64,000 nucleotides of DNA from Formosa haliotis (GTDB lineage: Bacteria > Bacteroidota > Bacteroidia > Flavobacteriales > Flavobacteriaceae), in assembly GCF_001685485.1 (NCBI RefSeq), contig NZ_BDEL01000001.1:4189501-4253500 (forward strand). Direction: 5' to 3'. Shown here one piece after another: positions 1 to 9,267 of this stretch (its first letter is position 1; every line of letters starts with the position of its first letter). A program made the translations under genes and the position numbers. Below the pieces are notes generated by a model. That model made no database searches. It was given only the letters and a program-made list of their open reading frames with translations, and was not told the origin of the DNA.

Positions 1-524
1 ATGGCAGAACTTGTATGATGGCCATGTGTTGTTCCCGGCGATCTGTGGTCGAATCGGTTTATAATAACATCGGGTTGAAATTTTCTTATGGCTAAAACCA
101 CATCTTTTAAAACTTCGTCTTTATTCCAAATAGTTAAAGTTTCATCTGGGTGTTTAGAATATCCGAAATCGTTAGCTCGGGTAAAAAACTGTTCTCCGCC
201 ATCAATGCGTCTTGCTGCCAATAATTCTTCGGTGCGAATAACTCCTAAAAGTTCTCTAATTTCCGGACCAATTAAATTTTGTCCGCCATCTCCACGAGTT
301 AACGATAGGTAGGCGGTTCTAGCTTTTACGTTGTTTGCCATATACGAAATTAGCTTGGTGTTTTCGTCGTCTGGATGAGCTGCTAAATATAAAACGGAAC
401 CTAAAAAGTTTAGTTTTTTTATAGATTCGTGAATCTCGGAAGCACTAGGTTTTTTAGGGCTTTGCGCAAGACAGGCAGGTAATACTAGTAAAATAATTAA
501 AAGTGTAAGAACTTGTTTTTTCAT
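1..524 (-). CDS. PIG-L family deacetylase, N-terminal part (runs off the window)
   Basis: The reading frame starts with ATG at 522-524 and stays open to base 1, so only about the first 174 residues are present. It opens with a signal peptide (Lys-Lys start, hydrophobic stretch, then a short Ala/Cys/Gln region that could be a lipobox or a signal peptidase I site). It then carries the PIG-L/LmbE metal-binding motif AAHPDDE at about residues 49-55 and a Leu-Thr-Arg-Gly-Asp-Gly-Gly stretch typical of the family. Members are zinc-dependent N-deacetylases acting on GlcNAc-type substrates; the signal peptide suggests an exported enzyme. The substrate cannot be told from this fragment. It differs from the shorter cytoplasmic BshB1 relative at 13246. 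Confidence 0.85.
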   Translation of the reverse strand, partial: MKKQVLTLLIILLVLPACLAQSPKKPSASEIHESIKKLNFLGSVLYLAAHPDDENTKLISYMANNVKARTAYLSLTRGDGGQNLIGPEIRELLGVIRTEELLAARRIDGGEQFFTRANDFGYSKHPDETLTIWNKDEVLKDVVLAIRKFQPDVIINRFDHRSPGTTHGHHTSSA

Positions 525-892
525 TACTATCAATTTGATTTTTGGCATGAGCTTCAAATATAAAAAGTAGGCTCGGCTTTTAGGGTGTTTTAAGGTTTCT
601 TTAACTTTAGTATAATAGTATAGACGTTATCTAATCAAAATAATTTCAAAATAAAAAAAGAGAATAAAAACTTAAGCGTTTGTAACTATACCCCACAAGG
701 AAATATGTTATTCATTTTTTACCCTAATGAAAAATCGAATAAAGCCTTCAGTTATACACAGAACAGGAAAAATGTACGAAGACCACCCTTTGTCAAATTT
801 GATAGCTCTACATCTAGATTTTAGGAACTCGCTATAAAGTATTGCTTTTTATTTATAAGTTTCTGAAAAAAGATCTCATTTTACAAGAGATC
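525..892. other. Gene-poor gap with corA terminator and one doubtful 36-codon frame
   Basis: Between the divergent side of the PIG-L gene and the 3' end of corA there is no long reading frame. The half next to 524 should hold the minus-strand promoter of the PIG-L gene, but I see no clean TTTG/TAnnTTTG pair. A plus-strand frame of 36 codons at 727-837 begins with Met-Lys-Asn-Arg and is reported among the findings rather than called as a gene. Confidence 0.5.
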
Positions 893-894
893 TT
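866..894 (-). terminator. Intrinsic terminator of corA
   Basis: Perfect 8-bp arms AAGATCTC (870-877) and GAGATCTT (887-894) enclose a 9-base loop. Read on the minus strand the hairpin is followed by a T run (A's at 866-870). The hairpin overlaps the corA stop codon. Confidence 0.75.
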
Positions 895-1981
895 ACAACC
901 ACTTTTTACGTTTAAAATAGATAATCATAATAATAAACATAACGGCCATTACACCAAGTAGAATAGGATAACTATGTTTATAATGTAACTCTGGCATTTT
1001 GTCGAAATTCATTCCGTAAATACCTGCAATGAAGGTAAGCGGAATAAAAATAGTTGATATAATGGTTAGTACTTTCATGACTTCGTTCATTTTATTGCTG
1101 ATACTCGTCATGTACATATCCATAAGGCCCCATACCATTTCACGGTAAATTTCTGTGTTTTCATTAATTTGAACGGTATGGTCGTAAACATCTTGAAAGA
1201 AGGGGAGTGTTTTTTCGTTTATTAGGCTATGTTCACTTTTTTCTATGCGATTTATAATATCGCGTAGCGGAAAAATAGCACGTCGAATACGTAATATTTC
1301 ACGTTTTAAATCTTGAATTTGGGTGGTTACATGATCTTTAGCCAAACCGTTAAAAAGATCGTCTTCTAAATCTTCAATTTTTTCGCCTATAGCCTCGATA
1401 ACCACATAATAATGATCGACTACATTATCAATTAAAGCATACAAAAGATAGTCAGATCCTAGGGTTCTAATTCTTCCTTTACCTTGGCGAATGCGTTCTC
1501 TTAAATCATCAAAAACATCGCCTTCGGCTTCTTGAAACGAAAGCACATAATTATGTCCGAGAATAAAACTAATTTGTTCTGAGCTTAAACCATCATTAGC
1601 ATCATAATACAACATTTTCATGTTTACCGAAATATAATGTACAAATTCATCAAATTTAGGACGTTGCGAAATGTTTGCAATATCTTCTAGAATTAATGGA
1701 TGTATATTATAATGCGCTCCAATTTTTTCAATAGCATCAATATGGTTTAACCCGTTTATGTTAATCCAAGTAACTTCGTTTGTAGTTTCAGACTTATATT
1801 TAAAGGCTTCTTCTATGGTTTTTAGCTCCTTTTCATAAATATGTTCGGGGCTGTAATTAAAGCATTCAATATATAGCTTTTGAGATTCTTTTTCACCCGT
1901 ATAAACAATTGTTCCTGGAGATAATCCTGGTTTCTGTTTCGGTTTTTGCCTTGGTTTTTTTGTGCGTGTTTTTTTTGCCAT
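893..1981 (-). CDS. corA: CorA family magnesium/cobalt transporter
   Basis: A 362-residue protein with the CorA plan: a long soluble alpha/beta and helical N-terminal domain, then two C-terminal membrane helices. The signature Gly-Met-Asn sits at about residues 323-325 inside YGMNFDKMPEL, between the two helices, as in the pore loop of CorA channels. The first 18 residues are a Lys/Arg/Pro-rich tail that looks disordered. CorA forms a pentameric inner-membrane channel that imports Mg2+ (also Co2+/Ni2+). It lies 18 bases downstream of a small MscS-type channel gene on the same strand, so the two may be co-transcribed. Length and motif make the call firm. Confidence 0.93.
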   Translation of the reverse strand: MAKKTRTKKPRQKPKQKPGLSPGTIVYTGEKESQKLYIECFNYSPEHIYEKELKTIEEAFKYKSETTNEVTWININGLNHIDAIEKIGAHYNIHPLILEDIANISQRPKFDEFVHYISVNMKMLYYDANDGLSSEQISFILGHNYVLSFQEAEGDVFDDLRERIRQGKGRIRTLGSDYLLYALIDNVVDHYYVVIEAIGEKIEDLEDDLFNGLAKDHVTTQIQDLKREILRIRRAIFPLRDIINRIEKSEHSLINEKTLPFFQDVYDHTVQINENTEIYREMVWGLMDMYMTSISNKMNEVMKVLTIISTIFIPLTFIAGIYGMNFDKMPELHYKHSYPILLGVMAVMFIIMIIYFKRKKWL

Positions 1982-1999
1982 ACTTAAGTGCTTTACGAA

Positions 2000-2530
2000 T
2001 TAAAGGGCATCATGGCCATCGTCTATCGCATCTTTCTGAATTAAAGTTACAGCTTTTTGAAGAATTAAATTGTTTGGGTAGGTAACTAAGTTCCCATTAT
2101 CTAAACGTAAATGTAATTGAAAAGCCCCTATGTCTTCAATTATAGCTTCTATAGGAAAGTCTTTATCGTGAATACTTATTTTATCGCCCACTTTATACGG
2201 AAAAGAGAAAAACATAATAACACCAGAAGTGATGTTGCTTAAAATAGACCAAATAGCAAATAAGGCAATCCCGATAACTGCAAAAACAGACGAAAAGACT
2301 AGCGCTAAATCTTCAGGTTTTGCACCTAAAATAATAGATAGAAATAACAGGCCTATTAAAAAAATGCTGACCGTAGAGTATCGCTGAATTAAATGAATTC
2401 GCGCTTCATTAATACCGCTTTTTCTTCCAATCTTTTTTACTAAAACAATAACGATTTGTCTTATTATAAGAAGGATAATAAGCAAAATGATACTCGAAAT
2501 AATTTCTTTTAAATGTGCTTCTAAAAACAT
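2000..2530 (-). CDS. Small-conductance mechanosensitive channel family protein (MscS core only)
   Basis: This 176-residue protein has an N-terminal membrane helix, two further hydrophobic segments (about residues 50-75 and 80-110) and a short soluble beta domain containing a Val-Gly-Asp-Lys-Ile segment typical of the MscS middle domain. Escherichia coli MscS has 286 residues; the C-terminal vestibule is missing here, as in many short bacteroidal members. The expected role is a tension-gated pore in the inner membrane or a small solute/ion leak channel. It is 84 bases from maf upstream and just ahead of corA. Confidence 0.8.
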   Translation of the reverse strand: MFLEAHLKEIISSIILLIILLIIRQIVIVLVKKIGRKSGINEARIHLIQRYSTVSIFLIGLLFLSIILGAKPEDLALVFSSVFAVIGIALFAIWSILSNITSGVIMFFSFPYKVGDKISIHDKDFPIEAIIEDIGAFQLHLRLDNGNLVTYPNNLILQKAVTLIQKDAIDDGHDAL

Positions 2531-2614
2531 ATCATTAAGATGAATTTATTACCCAAAGATACTTGAAGATATTTACATGACATGCATGATTTGAATAACT
2601 TTAATAGGAATTAT

Positions 2615-3202
2615 TTACGCAATAATTTCGTTTAAAATTCTGTAAACAACATCTGTTGGCAAGCCCATAACATTAAAATAGGAGCCTTCAAGTTTGGTTA
2701 CACCTATAAACCCAATCCACTCTTGTATACCGTATCCGCCAGCTTTGTCGAAGGGTTTGCATGTTTTTATATAGTAGTTAATCTCGTCTTCGGTTAACGC
2801 TTTAAAAGTTACTTTAGTTACCGAACTAACTGTTTTTTCGTAATTCGTTGTTGTAAAACATACCGAGGTAATTACTTCGTGTGTGGTATTACTTAAAGAT
2901 TGAAGCATCTGGAATGCTTCTGCCTCTGTTCTTGGTTTTCCTAATGCTGTTTCGTTATGCCAAACTATGGTATCGCTGGTTATTAAAATGTCTTTAGGTT
3001 TTAAGTGTGCTTTAAACGGAAGGGCTTTAAGCTGCGATAAATAATCGCTAATTTCAAAATGACGCAATCGCGGTGGATATATTTCTTCTACAGGTTTTAA
3101 TTCGATAGAAAAATCTAATCCTAAATTCTTGAAAAATTGTTGTCTTCTAGGAGATCCTGAAGCCAATATAATATTATAATTTTTTAAATTTTGATGTAAC
3201 AT
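2615..3202 (-). CDS. maf: Maf family nucleotide pyrophosphatase
   Basis: At 195 residues this matches the Maf/HAM1-like fold. The N-terminal signature ILASGSPRRQ is at about residues 12-21, and the family's Ser/Asp motif appears as SDTIVWHN near residue 75, followed by GKPRTEAEA. The GYGIQEW stretch near residue 156 fits the second conserved motif. Maf proteins hydrolyse non-canonical or modified nucleoside triphosphates (dTTP/UTP class or m7GTP class) to monophosphates. It starts two bases after the stop of the prenyltransferase gene, consistent with one operon from the DUF2520 gene down to corA. Confidence 0.9.
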   Translation of the reverse strand: MLHQNLKNYNIILASGSPRRQQFFKNLGLDFSIELKPVEEIYPPRLRHFEISDYLSQLKALPFKAHLKPKDILITSDTIVWHNETALGKPRTEAEAFQMLQSLSNTTHEVITSVCFTTTNYEKTVSSVTKVTFKALTEDEINYYIKTCKPFDKAGGYGIQEWIGFIGVTKLEGSYFNVMGLPTDVVYRILNEIIA

Positions 3203-3204
3203 TT

Positions 3205-4113
3205 TTATGGTGTAAAAACATATAAAAGTAATGATAAAACGCCTGTTAACATAACAAATTTAATTACAGAACTAATTTTGCGAAACTCTTTTTTTGTTTT
3301 AGCACTAAATAATTCAATGCTTATATAAATAAGTGGGCCAATAATTAAAAAAGTAAAATAGCCTACCTCTAAAGGGTTTTTGTACAAATATGTTATTACA
3401 TAATACAGTAAAATGAAGGTCGGGATAAAAGACAATATTAAAGCGACCTTCGAGGCACGAGCTCTACCAATAAGTATAGGTAGGGTGTGCATTCCAGACT
3501 TGTAATCGCCATCTACATCTTCTATATCTTTTACTATTTCCCGGATAAAATTTAGTAAAATAGCCATACCAGCATATGTCAAAACCAGTTTAAAAACTAA
3601 GCGTTGATTATCTTGATTTTCGAAAGTTATAACCGGTATTAAATCGAACAATCCTACGATTATTAAACTTAAACCAACTAAAACAGAAATGATCATGTTT
3701 CCAACTAATAGCGTCCGTTTTAGGTAGCTAGCATATAAATAAAGTAAAACGGAGATTATAACGAATAGTGCGAAAAATCCACTTTTACCTATAGCATTCG
3801 AGAGGTAAAAACCTAGGGCCACGCCAATAACATTAAAACCAATAAATAAGTTGTAAGCTGTTTTTTCGGATATGAATTTGCCTACAATTACCCGATTGGG
3901 TTTATTAATGGTATCGGTATCAACGTCGTAAATGTCGTTTATAATATTTCCGGCAGCGGCCAAACATAAGGTCGCTATAACAAGGATACTAAATTGCCAA
4001 TCATTTAAAGCCGTATCGACATAAAACGCTGGGAATAAAGCGTATTTTATTAATGTTTGAACAAGTATAATTAGCAATAAATTTTTCCAACGTATGAGGT
4101 TTAAAAGCCACAT
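3205..4113 (-). CDS. UbiA family prenyltransferase (geranylgeranylglycerol-phosphate geranylgeranyltransferase-like)
   Basis: A membrane protein with about eight or nine hydrophobic segments and the two Asp-rich motifs of the UbiA superfamily: NDIYDVDTD near residues 56-64 and DIEDVDGD near residue 195. These bind the Mg2+-diphosphate of the prenyl donor. In Bacteroidota this lineage is annotated as related to archaeal digeranylgeranylglyceryl-phosphate synthase; the acceptor here is not known. I prefer the ATG at 4111-4113 (302 residues, starting MWLLNLIRW) over the upstream ATG at 4143, because 4113 sits directly after the stop of the preceding gene and gives a normal start to the first helix. 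Confidence 0.85.
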   Translation of the reverse strand: MWLLNLIRWKNLLLIILVQTLIKYALFPAFYVDTALNDWQFSILVIATLCLAAAGNIINDIYDVDTDTINKPNRVIVGKFISEKTAYNLFIGFNVIGVALGFYLSNAIGKSGFFALFVIISVLLYLYASYLKRTLLVGNMIISVLVGLSLIIVGLFDLIPVITFENQDNQRLVFKLVLTYAGMAILLNFIREIVKDIEDVDGDYKSGMHTLPILIGRARASKVALILSFIPTFILLYYVITYLYKNPLEVGYFTFLIIGPLIYISIELFSAKTKKEFRKISSVIKFVMLTGVLSLLLYVFTP

Positions 4114-4114
4114 G

Positions 4115-4645
4115 TTAATCGTATTGAGCGTCAAAATTACCACGCCATTTACCTTGCACTTTTAAAACTTGCTCAATAACATCTCTTACAGCGCCTTTAC
4201 CACCATTTTTATGAGACACATATTTTGAGATGTTTTTTATTTCTGGAACAGCATCCTGCGGGCAGGTAGGTAAACCAACAATGAGCATAACGGGATAATC
4301 TGGAATGTCATCGCCCATATATAGAATGTTTTCGGTTTTAATATCGTGTTTTTCTATAAACTCGTCTAGTTTATCAATTTTATTGTGGGCTCCTAAAAAG
4401 ATATCGGTAACACCTAACCCTTCTAAGCGTTTGCGTACCCCTTCATTGGATCCGCCAGAGATAATGCACATTTTAAAGCCTTCGTCTATAGCCGTTTTAA
4501 TAGCGTAACCATCTTTAACATTCATTACTCTTAGCATTTCGCCCGATGTAGTTACCGTAACGTTACCGTCTGTTAAAACACCATCCACATCAAAAATAAA
4601 AGTTGTAATATGTCCTAAGTATTCTTTATAGCTTTTTTCTTCCAT
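4115..4645 (-). CDS. kdsC: KdsC-like HAD phosphatase (3-deoxy-D-manno-octulosonate 8-phosphate phosphatase)
   Basis: The 176-residue length and motifs fit the C0-type HAD phosphatases. The nucleophile motif DVDGVLTDG is at about residues 19-27, motif II is the Ser of IISGGS, and motif IV is MGDDIPDYPVM. KdsC removes phosphate from KDO-8-phosphate in lipopolysaccharide core synthesis. The related sugar-acid phosphatases of this branch cannot be fully excluded, since kdsA/kdsB are not nearby. It overlaps the upstream DUF2520 gene by 20 bases and abuts the prenyltransferase, so translation is probably coupled. Confidence 0.82.
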   Translation of the reverse strand: MEEKSYKEYLGHITTFIFDVDGVLTDGNVTVTTSGEMLRVMNVKDGYAIKTAIDEGFKMCIISGGSNEGVRKRLEGLGVTDIFLGAHNKIDKLDEFIEKHDIKTENILYMGDDIPDYPVMLIVGLPTCPQDAVPEIKNISKYVSHKNGGKGAVRDVIEQVLKVQGKWRGNFDAQYD

Positions 4646-5393
4646 GTGTTTCTGTTATTGAATCCGTTAATAGTTGGTATATCGCTTTTTGTTGCGGGTT
4701 TTGTATAAGTTTTAAATGCTTGGTAACTGTAGTTTTGTCGCCTCGAACAGCCGGTCCGGTTTGAGCACGATAGGGTGATAAGTTTTGTATTTTTTTAGCT
4801 GTTTCTAAAATAAGTGGCTTTAATACATCGAATTCTATCTGGTTGGCTTCGCAAATTTCATGAGAAATTCTATACATCTGATTTGTAAAATTGTTTGCAA
4901 AAACAGCAGCCACATGTAAATAGCGTCGTTGTTCTGTAGATACTTTATAAGCCTTGCAGCCAATTGCTTTAGCCAGTCCTTTAAGCGTTTTAAAATCGTC
5001 TTTTAATAGGGCTTCTAAACATAATGGAACCTTTGTAAAATCCATTTCAGAATCTTTAGAAAATGATTGTAACGGATAAAAAACACCACGTCTATGTTTA
5101 CTGTCTAATTCGTAAAGGCTTGCTGTGCCAGAGGTGTGCACTACAAACCGATCTTGAAAAGGTAAAGCTTCAGAAATTGTAGATATGGCATCGTCGCTTA
5201 CTGCAATAATATAAAGATCGGCCGCTTTTAATTCTGAAAGGCTATCGGTAATCTGAACTTCATTTTGATAAGACGATATTTTATTAATATGCCTATTGTA
5301 CCATTGTGTTACAGAAATTTTGTCGGAATTCTGAAACACTTTAAATAAATGTGTGGCAACATTTCCTGCGCCAAGTAATACAATTGAAATCAT
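4626..5393 (-). CDS. Rossmann-like / DUF2520 protein
   Basis: The 255-residue protein begins with a dinucleotide-binding fold: LLGAGNVA at residues 6-13 fits the Gly-x-Gly-x-x-Ala nucleotide-binding turn. The C-terminal half is the helical DUF2520 domain. It resembles ketopantoate or F420-dependent reductases in overall plan, but the substrate is unknown. It is the first gene of a tightly packed minus-strand run (DUF2520, KdsC, UbiA, Maf, MscS, CorA). Confidence 0.85.
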   Translation of the reverse strand: MISIVLLGAGNVATHLFKVFQNSDKISVTQWYNRHINKISSYQNEVQITDSLSELKAADLYIIAVSDDAISTISEALPFQDRFVVHTSGTASLYELDSKHRRGVFYPLQSFSKDSEMDFTKVPLCLEALLKDDFKTLKGLAKAIGCKAYKVSTEQRRYLHVAAVFANNFTNQMYRISHEICEANQIEFDVLKPLILETAKKIQNLSPYRAQTGPAVRGDKTTVTKHLKLIQNPQQKAIYQLLTDSITETHGRKKL

Positions 5394-5553
5394 CTTGCTA
5401 AAATACAGTTTTTAAAAATATATTTTAAGGCTGTGAAAAGATTTTAAGTATGTAAAGATTCAATTTTAAAGATTGAGACCATATTTAACACGTATTGAGC
5501 GTGGTGTAACTATATTTGTAATATTGCTTTTATAAACCTAAATCAATTAAAAT

Positions 5554-5955
5554 ATGGATACTAATAAATCTGATATAAAGACTCATGACGATGTGTATAA
5601 ACTGGTTTCTACGTTCTACGATAAGATAAGAAAAGATGATTTTTTAGGACCTTTTTTTGAGACCTTAATCACCGATTGGCCAGCTCATATAGAACGCTTA
5701 ACAACTTTTTGGGAGTCGAGTCTGTTTTTAAAAACTAAATATTATGGGAATCCTTTAGAGGTTCATATTAAAGTCGATCAAGCAAATAATAATAGTATTT
5801 CTGAAAAACATTTTGGAGCATGGCTAAATCTTTGGATACAAACTATAGATGAACTTTTTGAAGGGGATATGGCAAATAATGCCAAACAAAGGGCACGTAA
5901 AATGGGGACATTTTTGTATTTAAATATTTTTCAAGCACGAACCAAAACGGAATAA
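5554..5955 (+). CDS. Group III truncated haemoglobin
   Basis: A 133-residue single-domain globin. It shows the helical pattern of group III (P-type) truncated globins: FYDKIRKDDFLGPFF near the B/C helices and a proximal His candidate in EKHFGAWL at about residue 89. Such globins bind O2 or NO in the cytoplasm and are often linked to microaerobic growth or NO handling. That fits the nos and cbb3 loci elsewhere in the window, though no NO-producing enzyme is seen. A possible -7 box TATATTTG lies at 5511-5518, but no convincing -33 element is at the right distance. No ATGAY-N4-GTCAT operator is present upstream. Confidence 0.85.
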   Translation: MDTNKSDIKTHDDVYKLVSTFYDKIRKDDFLGPFFETLITDWPAHIERLTTFWESSLFLKTKYYGNPLEVHIKVDQANNNSISEKHFGAWLNLWIQTIDELFEGDMANNAKQRARKMGTFLYLNIFQARTKTE

Positions 5956-6068
5956 GCTCATGGTAATCTTAAAATTAGGTTAATTTTAACAGACTTTAAA
6001 TTTAAATGGTGACGGGCAACTGAACAAAATAAACTAAATTTGCCCGACTTAAATTTAGAGTAAACATT

Positions 6069-9000
6069 ATGCAAAATAAACTTGCCAAAATACTTTTTTC
6101 TACACGTTTAACTTCCGTTTTATTTTTAGTTTTTGCCGGGGCTATGGCCATTGGAACTTTTATGGATGCGGGTCAAGATACATCGCCTACACCATATTCT
6201 AGAACTTTAATTTATAATACGTGGTGGTTTGAAGCCATCATGGTTATTTTCCTTATTAATTTTATAGGAAACATTAAGCGCTATAGGCTTTATAAGAAAG
6301 AAAAATGGGCCTCTTTAGTGCTGCACTTATCGTTTATTTTAATATTATTAGGTGCTTTTATTACCCGATATATTGGTTTTGAAGGGATGATGGCTATCCG
6401 TGAAGGAGCTACAGAAAACACATTTTTATCTCAAAAAACGTATATAACGGCATATATTGATGGGGATTATGTAATCGACGGTTTGCCACAGCGTTTACCA
6501 ATAGAACGCGAAGTAGATTTTTCTCCACGATTAGACAATAAATTTAAGGTTGAAACAAAATACGATCAGCAACCTGTAACGATAGAGTTGGAATCTTTTA
6601 TTAGCGGGGCAGAAGAAGATATTATTCCAGACGAATCGGGTGAATCGTATTTAAAGTTGGTTGAAGCCAGTGATGGCGGATCGCATAACCACTTTTTAAA
6701 GTCTGGCGAAGTGCAAAGCATTCACAGCATGCTAATTTCTCTAAATAAAGAAACTCCAGGCGCTATAAATATCACCTCTAACGATGAGGGGATTTTTATT
6801 AAATCGCCTTTTGAAGGAGAATACATGACCATGGCAACTATGGCCACAGGAACTTTAGCAAAAGATAGTTTGCAACCTTTGGTATTACGTTCGCGTTATG
6901 TTATTGGTAATATGCAATTGGTGTTTCCTAAGCCTGTTGTAAAAGGAAAATTCGATATCGTAAAAAAAGCAGAATTTCTTAAAAACGATGAAGATGGAGT
7001 GGTTTTAAAAGTAACTACAAATGGTGAAACTCAACGTGTAGGTGTGTTAGGAGGCAAAGGAAGTAATGGTGCTTTTAAACAGGTAAAAATTGGTGGATTA
7101 GATTTTGCCTTTAAATACGGTTCTAAAGTTTTAGAACTTCCGTTTAGTATTAAATTAAACGATTTTGAAGCAGAACGTTATCCTGGAACCGATAAAAGTT
7201 ACTCCGCGTTTTCTAGTCAAGTTACAGTAATTGATGACCAAGAGGGCGACTTTGATTATAAAATTTTTATGAATCATATTTTAGATCATCGTGGGTATCG
7301 CTTCTTCCAATCTGGTTTCGATCCAGATGAAAAAGGAACTATTCTATCTGTTAATCACGATTATTGGGGGACATTATTCACCTATATTGGGTATTTCTTA
7401 TTGTATTTCGCCATGTTGGCAACCTTATTTAGTAAAGGGACTCGTTTTGGAGATTTACGTAAAAAGTTAGATCAGATTAAATCGAAAAAAGCAAAACTGC
7501 TATCGGTAATCTTATTGTGTTTCGGTTTACATGGTTTTGCTCAAGATCATGGCCATACAGATCACGATGGACATGCTCATAATAACCGACCTACAAAGGC
7601 ACAAATAGATTCTATTTTAATAGCCAATAAAGCGCCACAAGACCATGCCGATAAATTTGGACATATGGTTATTCAAGATATTGGTGGTCGTATGATGCCT
7701 GTTAATACCTATGCATCAGAGTTGTTGCGTAAAATTTCTAATGCCGATACCTATGCAGATTTAGATGCCGACCAAGTATTTCTTTCTATGCATGAGAGTC
7801 CGTTACTTTGGTACAATGTCCCAATCGTTTATTTAAAGTATAAGAAGTCCGATTCTATTCGTTCTATAATAGGCATTCCTAAGGATCAGAAATATGCAAC
7901 TTTAGCCGATTTCTTTACAGATCGTGGGGCTTATAAATTGGGACCGTTTTTGGAGGATGCGTATAAAGCACCAATACCGAATGGATTTCAAAAGGAATTT
8001 AAAGAAGTAGATCAGCATGTAAACTTATTATATAATACGATTGAAGGTCGTTCGTTACGAATTTTCCCTATTCCAGATGATGAAAATAACAAATGGATTT
8101 CTTCTATAGAATATAAAAACGGGAATTATAAGATTCAAGATTCATTATATGCCAATTTTGTGAAAAGCGGATTTTCGGCGTATTTAATGACTTTAAATCA
8201 GGCTAAACAAACGGGAGATTTTACCGATGCAAATAAAATTTTAGAGGCTTTTCATAAAACTCAGCATCAATACGGAAGCGACGTTATGCTTTCTGATAAA
8301 AAGATAAAAACCGAGATTTTATACAATCATTACGATATTTTTAAAAAGTTGTACAGTTGGTATTTATATGCGGGCATGTTAATGTTCGTACTATTAATTG
8401 TTCAGATTTTTAAAAGTAAAAACAAAACCATCGATGTTAGTGTGTCTGTGTTTAGATGGATTGTTGTTGGGTTGTTTGTATTGCATACTTTAGGATTAAT
8501 TGCGAGATGGTATATCTCGGGGCACGCGCCTTGGAGTGATGCCTACGAATCTATGATTTATGTGGCATGGGCGACGATGTTATTTGGATTAGTATTTGGA
8601 AGAAAGAGTGATTTAACCATTGCGTCTACAGCTTTAGTAACTTCTATGATTTTAATGGTGGCGCACTGGAACTGGATGGATCCAGCCATTGCCAATCTGC
8701 AACCGGTATTAGATAGTTATTGGTTAATGATTCACGTTGCTGTGATTGTGGGTAGTTATGGGCCGTTTACTATTGGTATGGTTTTAGGTTTAACCGTACT
8801 TTTCCTTATGATTTTTACAAATAAAGACAATAAAGACAAGATGCTAATTAACATACAAGAGCTTACTGTAATTAACGAAATGGCGTTAACGGTAGGATTG
8901 GTTATGTTAACAATAGGAAATTTCCTTGGGGGTATGTGGGCTAACGAGAGTTGGGGACGCTACTGGGGATGGGATCCAAAAGAAACTTGGGCGTTAATTA

Positions 9001-9263
9001 GTATTATGGTTTACGCTTTTGTAATTCATATGCGATTGGTGCCAGGATTACGAGGTAGATTTGGGTTTAACTTAGCATCTATACTTGCGTTTTCTAGTAT
9101 TATGATGACTTATTTTGGGGTAAATTTCTACTTGGCAGGTTTGCACTCTTACGCCAGTGGAGACCAAATTGTAAGTGTTAAGTTTATTTTAATTGCCTTA
9201 GGTATTGTGGCTGTTATTGCCGGGTTAGCCTATGCGAAATACGTTAAGTATTACAAGAAATAA
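6069..9263 (+). CDS. ccsBA: Fused CcsB-CcsA cytochrome c biogenesis protein (system II)
   Basis: This 1064-residue membrane protein joins a ResB/CcsB half to a CcsA half. The N-terminal part has membrane helices near residues 12-30, 50-66 and 78-100 followed by a large periplasmic domain. The C-terminal part has many helices and the haem-handling WWD signature at about residues 962-975 (WGRYWGWDPKETWA). System II synthases carry haem across the membrane and attach it to CxxCH motifs. Products needing it in this window include the cytochrome at 36947, CcoP and CcoNO. A His-rich stretch (about residues 492-506) follows a central hydrophobic segment. Upstream, TAAATTTG at 6035-6042 is a plausible -7 box. 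Confidence 0.93.
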   Translation: MQNKLAKILFSTRLTSVLFLVFAGAMAIGTFMDAGQDTSPTPYSRTLIYNTWWFEAIMVIFLINFIGNIKRYRLYKKEKWASLVLHLSFILILLGAFITRYIGFEGMMAIREGATENTFLSQKTYITAYIDGDYVIDGLPQRLPIEREVDFSPRLDNKFKVETKYDQQPVTIELESFISGAEEDIIPDESGESYLKLVEASDGGSHNHFLKSGEVQSIHSMLISLNKETPGAINITSNDEGIFIKSPFEGEYMTMATMATGTLAKDSLQPLVLRSRYVIGNMQLVFPKPVVKGKFDIVKKAEFLKNDEDGVVLKVTTNGETQRVGVLGGKGSNGAFKQVKIGGLDFAFKYGSKVLELPFSIKLNDFEAERYPGTDKSYSAFSSQVTVIDDQEGDFDYKIFMNHILDHRGYRFFQSGFDPDEKGTILSVNHDYWGTLFTYIGYFLLYFAMLATLFSKGTRFGDLRKKLDQIKSKKAKLLSVILLCFGLHGFAQDHGHTDHDGHAHNNRPTKAQIDSILIANKAPQDHADKFGHMVIQDIGGRMMPVNTYASELLRKISNADTYADLDADQVFLSMHESPLLWYNVPIVYLKYKKSDSIRSIIGIPKDQKYATLADFFTDRGAYKLGPFLEDAYKAPIPNGFQKEFKEVDQHVNLLYNTIEGRSLRIFPIPDDENNKWISSIEYKNGNYKIQDSLYANFVKSGFSAYLMTLNQAKQTGDFTDANKILEAFHKTQHQYGSDVMLSDKKIKTEILYNHYDIFKKLYSWYLYAGMLMFVLLIVQIFKSKNKTIDVSVSVFRWIVVGLFVLHTLGLIARWYISGHAPWSDAYESMIYVAWATMLFGLVFGRKSDLTIASTALVTSMILMVAHWNWMDPAIANLQPVLDSYWLMIHVAVIVGSYGPFTIGMVLGLTVLFLMIFTNKDNKDKMLINIQELTVINEMALTVGLVMLTIGNFLGGMWANESWGRYWGWDPKETWALISIMVYAFVIHMRLVPGLRGRFGFNLASILAFSSIMMTYFGVNFYLAGLHSYASGDQIVSVKFILIALGIVAVIAGLAYAKYVKYYKK

Positions 9264-9267
9264 AAGT

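Noticed and set aside
88..312. 74-codon open frame on the plus strand
   Set aside because: It lies antisense to the PIG-L gene, whose conserved motifs are on the minus strand.
2572..2598. ATGAC-N4-ATGAT near the MscS gene as a fourth operator copy
   Set aside because: The right half-site is in direct rather than inverted orientation, so the palindrome is absent.
5461..5553. Possible Crp/Fnr operator before the truncated haemoglobin gene
   Set aside because: Neither ATGAY-N4-GTCAT nor TAAGTA-N4-TACTTA is present; only a -7-like box is seen.
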